A stretch of DNA of 64,000 nucleotides from Thermoanaerobaculia bacterium (GTDB lineage: Bacteria; Acidobacteriota; Thermoanaerobaculia; Multivoradales; J023): positions 310,001 to 374,000 of the forward strand of contig JAUIJL010000004.1 in the NCBI GenBank assembly GCA_030431255.1, read 5' to 3'. Shown piece by piece: positions 61,902 to 64,000 of this stretch. The stretch's first letter is position 1; the number at the start of each line of letters is the position of its first letter. The notes beneath the pieces were generated by a model. That model ran no database searches and had not been told where the DNA came from. It saw nothing but the letters and a program-made list of their open reading frames with translations. The position numbers and the translations under genes are program-made.

Positions 61902-63050
61902 TCACTTGCCGACAATGTTGCGAGCGATCACCAACCGTTGGATTTCGCTGGTACCCTCGCCGATGGTGCAGATCTTGGCGTCGCGGTAGAACTTCTCCGC
62001 CCGATACTCCTTGACGAAGCCGTAACCGCCGTGAATCTGAACGCCGAGATCACCGCACCAGACGGCGAGATCACCGGTCATGAGCTTGGCTTCCGAAGCC
62101 AGTTGGGAAGCGTTGGGACCCTTGCGATCCATCTCGAGGGCCGCGGCGAGGGTCAGGATCTCGGCGGCAGCGATCTTGGTCGCCATCTCCGCCAGATGAA
62201 ATTGCACGGCTTGGAACTTGGCGATCGGCTTGCCGAATTGCTCTCGCTCTTTGGAGTAGGCCAAAGCGGTTTCGTAAGCGCCCATGGCCGTGCCCAGGCC
62301 CAGCGCGGCGATGGAGATGCGGCCGCCGTCGAGCACTTGCAGGGCTTGTACGAAACCTTCGCCGGGCTCACCCAGCATATTCTCGTCGGGCACGAAGCAA
62401 TTTTCGAGGATGACCTCGGCGGTGTCGGACGCCCGGATGCCCAGCTTGTTTTCTTTCTTGCCCGGGCGGAAGCCTTCCATGCCCTTCTCGACCACGAAAG
62501 CCGAAATGTTGTGGGCCCGGGCGCCGTTGGGGTCCGTGACCGCCATCACCACACAAAGATCGCCGACCGAGCCGTGGGTGATGAATTGTTTGGTGCCGTT
62601 CAAGACCCAACCGCCGTCGACTCGCTCGGCCTTGGTCTGGGTGGCGGCGGCGTCGGAGCCGGCGTTCGGCTCCGTCAGGCCCCACGCTCCGATTTTCTCT
62701 CCGGAGGCCAGGGGCGTGACCCAGCGACGACGCTGCTCATCGTTGCCGAATTTATAGATGTGGTTGGTGCACAGGCTGTTGTGGGCGGCGACGCTGATGC
62801 CGACCGACGGGTCGATCTTCGAAAGCTCGCTCACCACCAAGACGTATTCCACGTACCCCATGCCGGCCCCACCCAGCTCCTCGGGAAAGATGATGCCCAG
62901 AAAGCCGAGCTCACCCGCCTTCTTCATCACTTCCATCGGGAAACGCTGCTGCTCATCGATCTCGTCGACGATCGGGTCCACCTCGCCGAGGGCAAAATCT
63001 CGGGCGGCCTCTTGCACCGCACGCTGTTCTTCAGTCAGGGAGAAATCCAC
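61902..63050 (-). CDS. acyl-CoA dehydrogenase
   Basis: FAD enzyme of 382 residues that introduces the alpha-beta double bond in acyl-CoAs. Signatures are [70 protein letters not shown] and the C-terminal [35 protein letters not shown] (in parts). The catalytic base is the Glu of [10 protein letters not shown] or its neighbour, as in short/branched-chain members. Coupled to methylmalonyl-CoA epimerase (52 bp), suggesting isobutyryl-, isovaleryl- or butyryl-CoA as substrate. Confidence 0.94.
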   Translation of the reverse strand: MDFSLTEEQRAVQEAARDFALGEVDPIVDEIDEQQRFPMEVMKKAGELGFLGIIFPEELGGAGMGYVEYVLVVSELSKIDPSVGISVAAHNSLCTNHIYKFGNDEQRRRWVTPLASGEKIGAWGLTEPNAGSDAAATQTKAERVDGGWVLNGTKQFITHGSVGDLCVVMAVTDPNGARAHNISAFVVEKGMEGFRPGKKENKLGIRASDTAEVILENCFVPDENMLGEPGEGFVQALQVLDGGRISIAALGLGTAMGAYETALAYSKEREQFGKPIAKFQAVQFHLAEMATKIAAAEILTLAAALEMDRKGPNASQLASEAKLMTGDLAVWCGDLGVQIHGGYGFVKEYRAEKFYRDAKICTIGEGTSEIQRLVIARNIVGK

Positions 63051-63369
63051 GATCCGTCTCCTTTAGGAGTCACCTTCCCGGGGTGCTGCGCCACCTCCGC
63101 GGTGGGGAAAAGCCGGGTAGCTCGGCCTCGATTCGGGCCTGTATGGGGAAGCCGGCTCGCAGGAGGACGCGGCCGGACGAAAGGTCTTCCGTCATGCTAC
63201 CGACGGCAGAAGCCGATGACAATCAGGTTCACCCTGGCAGACCCGACGAGACGGTGGACGGAACGACACGTGGAGCGGCCATATGTGGCCGAGCACCCAT
63301 GCAAGTATAGCCAGAGACATATTCGAAATAAATTTTCGAAATAGATACCCGCTTTACATCATTTCTTGG
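63051..63369. other. intergenic region upstream of the acyl-CoA dehydrogenase
   Basis: About 320 bp with the ribosome binding site of the dehydrogenase (reverse, AAAGGAG near 63060) at its left end. I see no gene in it. Composition shifts to AT-rich from about 63305. Confidence 0.5.
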
Positions 63370-63398
63370 TTGACACCGGGACGCGGGTCGTCTAATCT
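63370..63398 (+). promoter_or_regulatory. near-consensus sigma-70 promoter
   Basis: TTGACA at 63370-63375, a 17-bp spacer, and TAATCT at 63393-63398. Start site expected near 63405, directed rightwards into a region without convincing genes. Confidence 0.7.
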
Positions 63399-63516
63399 CC
63401 CGTCCCGACAACCGGTCTGTTCAGGCCTCGCGCCTCACGATCGGTGATTGAAAAATGATCTAAAGCCCATCGCCTCGGGAAGCTCCGGCACCACCGGACG
63501 CTCACTCAGAAACCGT

Positions 63517-63560
63517 CGCTCAAATACTTTGAGCGGAAAGAGCTCAAAGATACTTTGAGC
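63517..63560. promoter_or_regulatory. twin perfect palindromes 25 bp apart
   Basis: CGCTCAAA-TAC-TTTGAGCG (63517-63535) and GCTCAAAG-ATA-CTTTGAGC (63542-63560). Each has 8-bp perfect arms and a 3-bp centre, with centres 25 bp apart. Fits either two operator sites for a dimeric regulator or two hairpins within the predicted RNA. Confidence 0.65.
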
Positions 63561-63719
63561 GGATTGCCGGAAAACGAGACCATGAACGATTGGACCCTAC
63601 ACCCAGCCAGCTCGGTCGCCTGCAAGCGCCGTGTGCTACGTGTGTTTTCCGCAATCAACCAGGGGGCAAAGGGGTGTGCAGAGACGTGATCAGTCGATCT
63701 GATCATGCCTTGAAGCGCA

Positions 63720-63752
63720 CCCACCTCACGGTTTCACCGAGGTGGGTTTTTT
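63720..63752 (+). terminator. intrinsic terminator
   Basis: CCCACCT (63720-63726) pairs with AGGTGGG (63740-63746), with inner CGGT/ACCG pairs, followed by TTTTTT (63747-63752). Strong rightward terminator. Confidence 0.85.
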
Positions 63753-64000
63753 AGTACCTGCGAAACCGGAGGCATCGGTTTTGAAAGGATCAGGTGAGGT
63801 ATGTGTAAAGAATTAAGCTGAGCCCCTGAAATGTTCGGAAAGCACGGTTTCGCGACCACCGACGGACCTGAGCGTCCGATCGACTTACGCGAGCCGGCTC
63901 GAGGGTAAAAGGTGACCTCGCGACCCCAGACCGCAAGCCGATCTCACCTGGAGAACGGCTCATCCGAGATGGCGATCCCACAGATCGATTTCTCAGACTA
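63753..64000. other. window end without supported gene
   Basis: No coding frame with recognisable features; a GGACCTGAGCGTCC-type inverted repeat lies near 63862-63875. The gene that the preceding leader might control could start beyond the window. Confidence 0.4.

Larger units (their letters stand above)
63405..63752 (+). ncRNA. candidate noncoding transcript or attenuator leader
   Basis: Bounded by the promoter at 63370 and the terminator at 63720, a transcript of about 348 nt is implied. It contains two hairpin-forming palindromes (63517-63560), a hairpin GTGATCAG-TCGAT-CTGATCAT (about 63686-63706), and GGGTGTGC (about 63672-63679), which could pair with GCGCACCC (63715-63722). The last overlaps the left arm of the terminator, so the two foldings exclude each other, as in attenuators. 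A 35-codon frame (ATG at about 63581) could be a leader peptide, but it lacks a clear ribosome binding site. It does not match tmRNA, RNase P or SRP RNA signatures. Confidence 0.4.

Noticed and set aside
63405-63752. tmRNA, RNase P RNA or SRP RNA
   Set aside because: Length suits the first two, but there is no tRNA-like end with CCA, no GAGGAAAGTCC or ACAGAA-type RNase P core, and no SRP loop motif.

Overview
The window is one contiguous piece of a GC-rich Gram-negative bacterial chromosome. It carries no rRNA, tRNA, CRISPR or insertion-sequence transposase that I can see. Several traits point to Acidobacteriota, most likely Thermoanaerobaculia-like: two Ser/Thr kinases with acidobacterial N-terminal layouts, an FG-GAP/ASPIC (CRTAC1-type) secreted protein, RHS and GWNLI-repeat surface proteins, and a zinc metalloprotease whose C-terminal module I associate with that class. 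This placement is inference from gene content, not a phylogeny.

Layout. 1-6.1 kb: an alpha/beta hydrolase cut by the window edge, a multidomain membrane Ser/Thr kinase preceded by a small histone-fold-like protein, and a hybrid histidine kinase. 6.1-10.6 kb: a radical-SAM-like protein without cluster cysteines, mutM behind an 11-bp phased repeat array, an RRM protein with a clear terminator, a YugP-type metallopeptidase and a second Ser/Thr kinase. 10.7-17.6 kb: a tightly overlapping TetR / outer-membrane lipoprotein / adaptor / RND pump operon with a palindromic operator. 17.7-29.4 kb: cysQ-like phosphatase, TPR regulator, small secreted protein, pgi, His-rich exported methyltransferase, aminotransferase, and a thioredoxin-TPR / DsbD / unknown exported protein operon.

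30-35.4 kb: CRTAC1 protein, then an rhs gene that is frameshifted near its start and whose YD repeats are fused to a low-GC, immunity-protein-like tail. 35.5-38.8 kb: SpoIID/SPOR lipoprotein and a DnaC-like loader. 39-46.5 kb: a seven-gene, same-strand, tightly packed operon. It encodes an asparagine-synthase-like enzyme without the glutaminase cysteine, a radical SAM enzyme, a flavin-dependent halogenase-like protein, a DUF2007 protein, a methyltransferase, a GlcD-type oxidase and a nitrilase. It has its own promoter and a triple 19-bp repeat in the leader. This is the best candidate for an undescribed pathway.

46.8-57.4 kb: metalloprotease, TPR protein, a probable sigma-54-driven 6S-like RNA ahead of pilT, recX and sfsA separated by a palindromic repeat that supplies both stop codons, an anti-sigma/ECF-sigma pair, and a MoeB-rhodanese protein. 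57.5-63 kb: glgX, a DCC thiol oxidoreductase, an SPFH protein, and methylmalonyl-CoA epimerase with an acyl-CoA dehydrogenase. 63.05-64 kb has no convincing gene but contains a near-consensus sigma-70 promoter, twin palindromes and a strong terminator, consistent with a noncoding transcript or leader.
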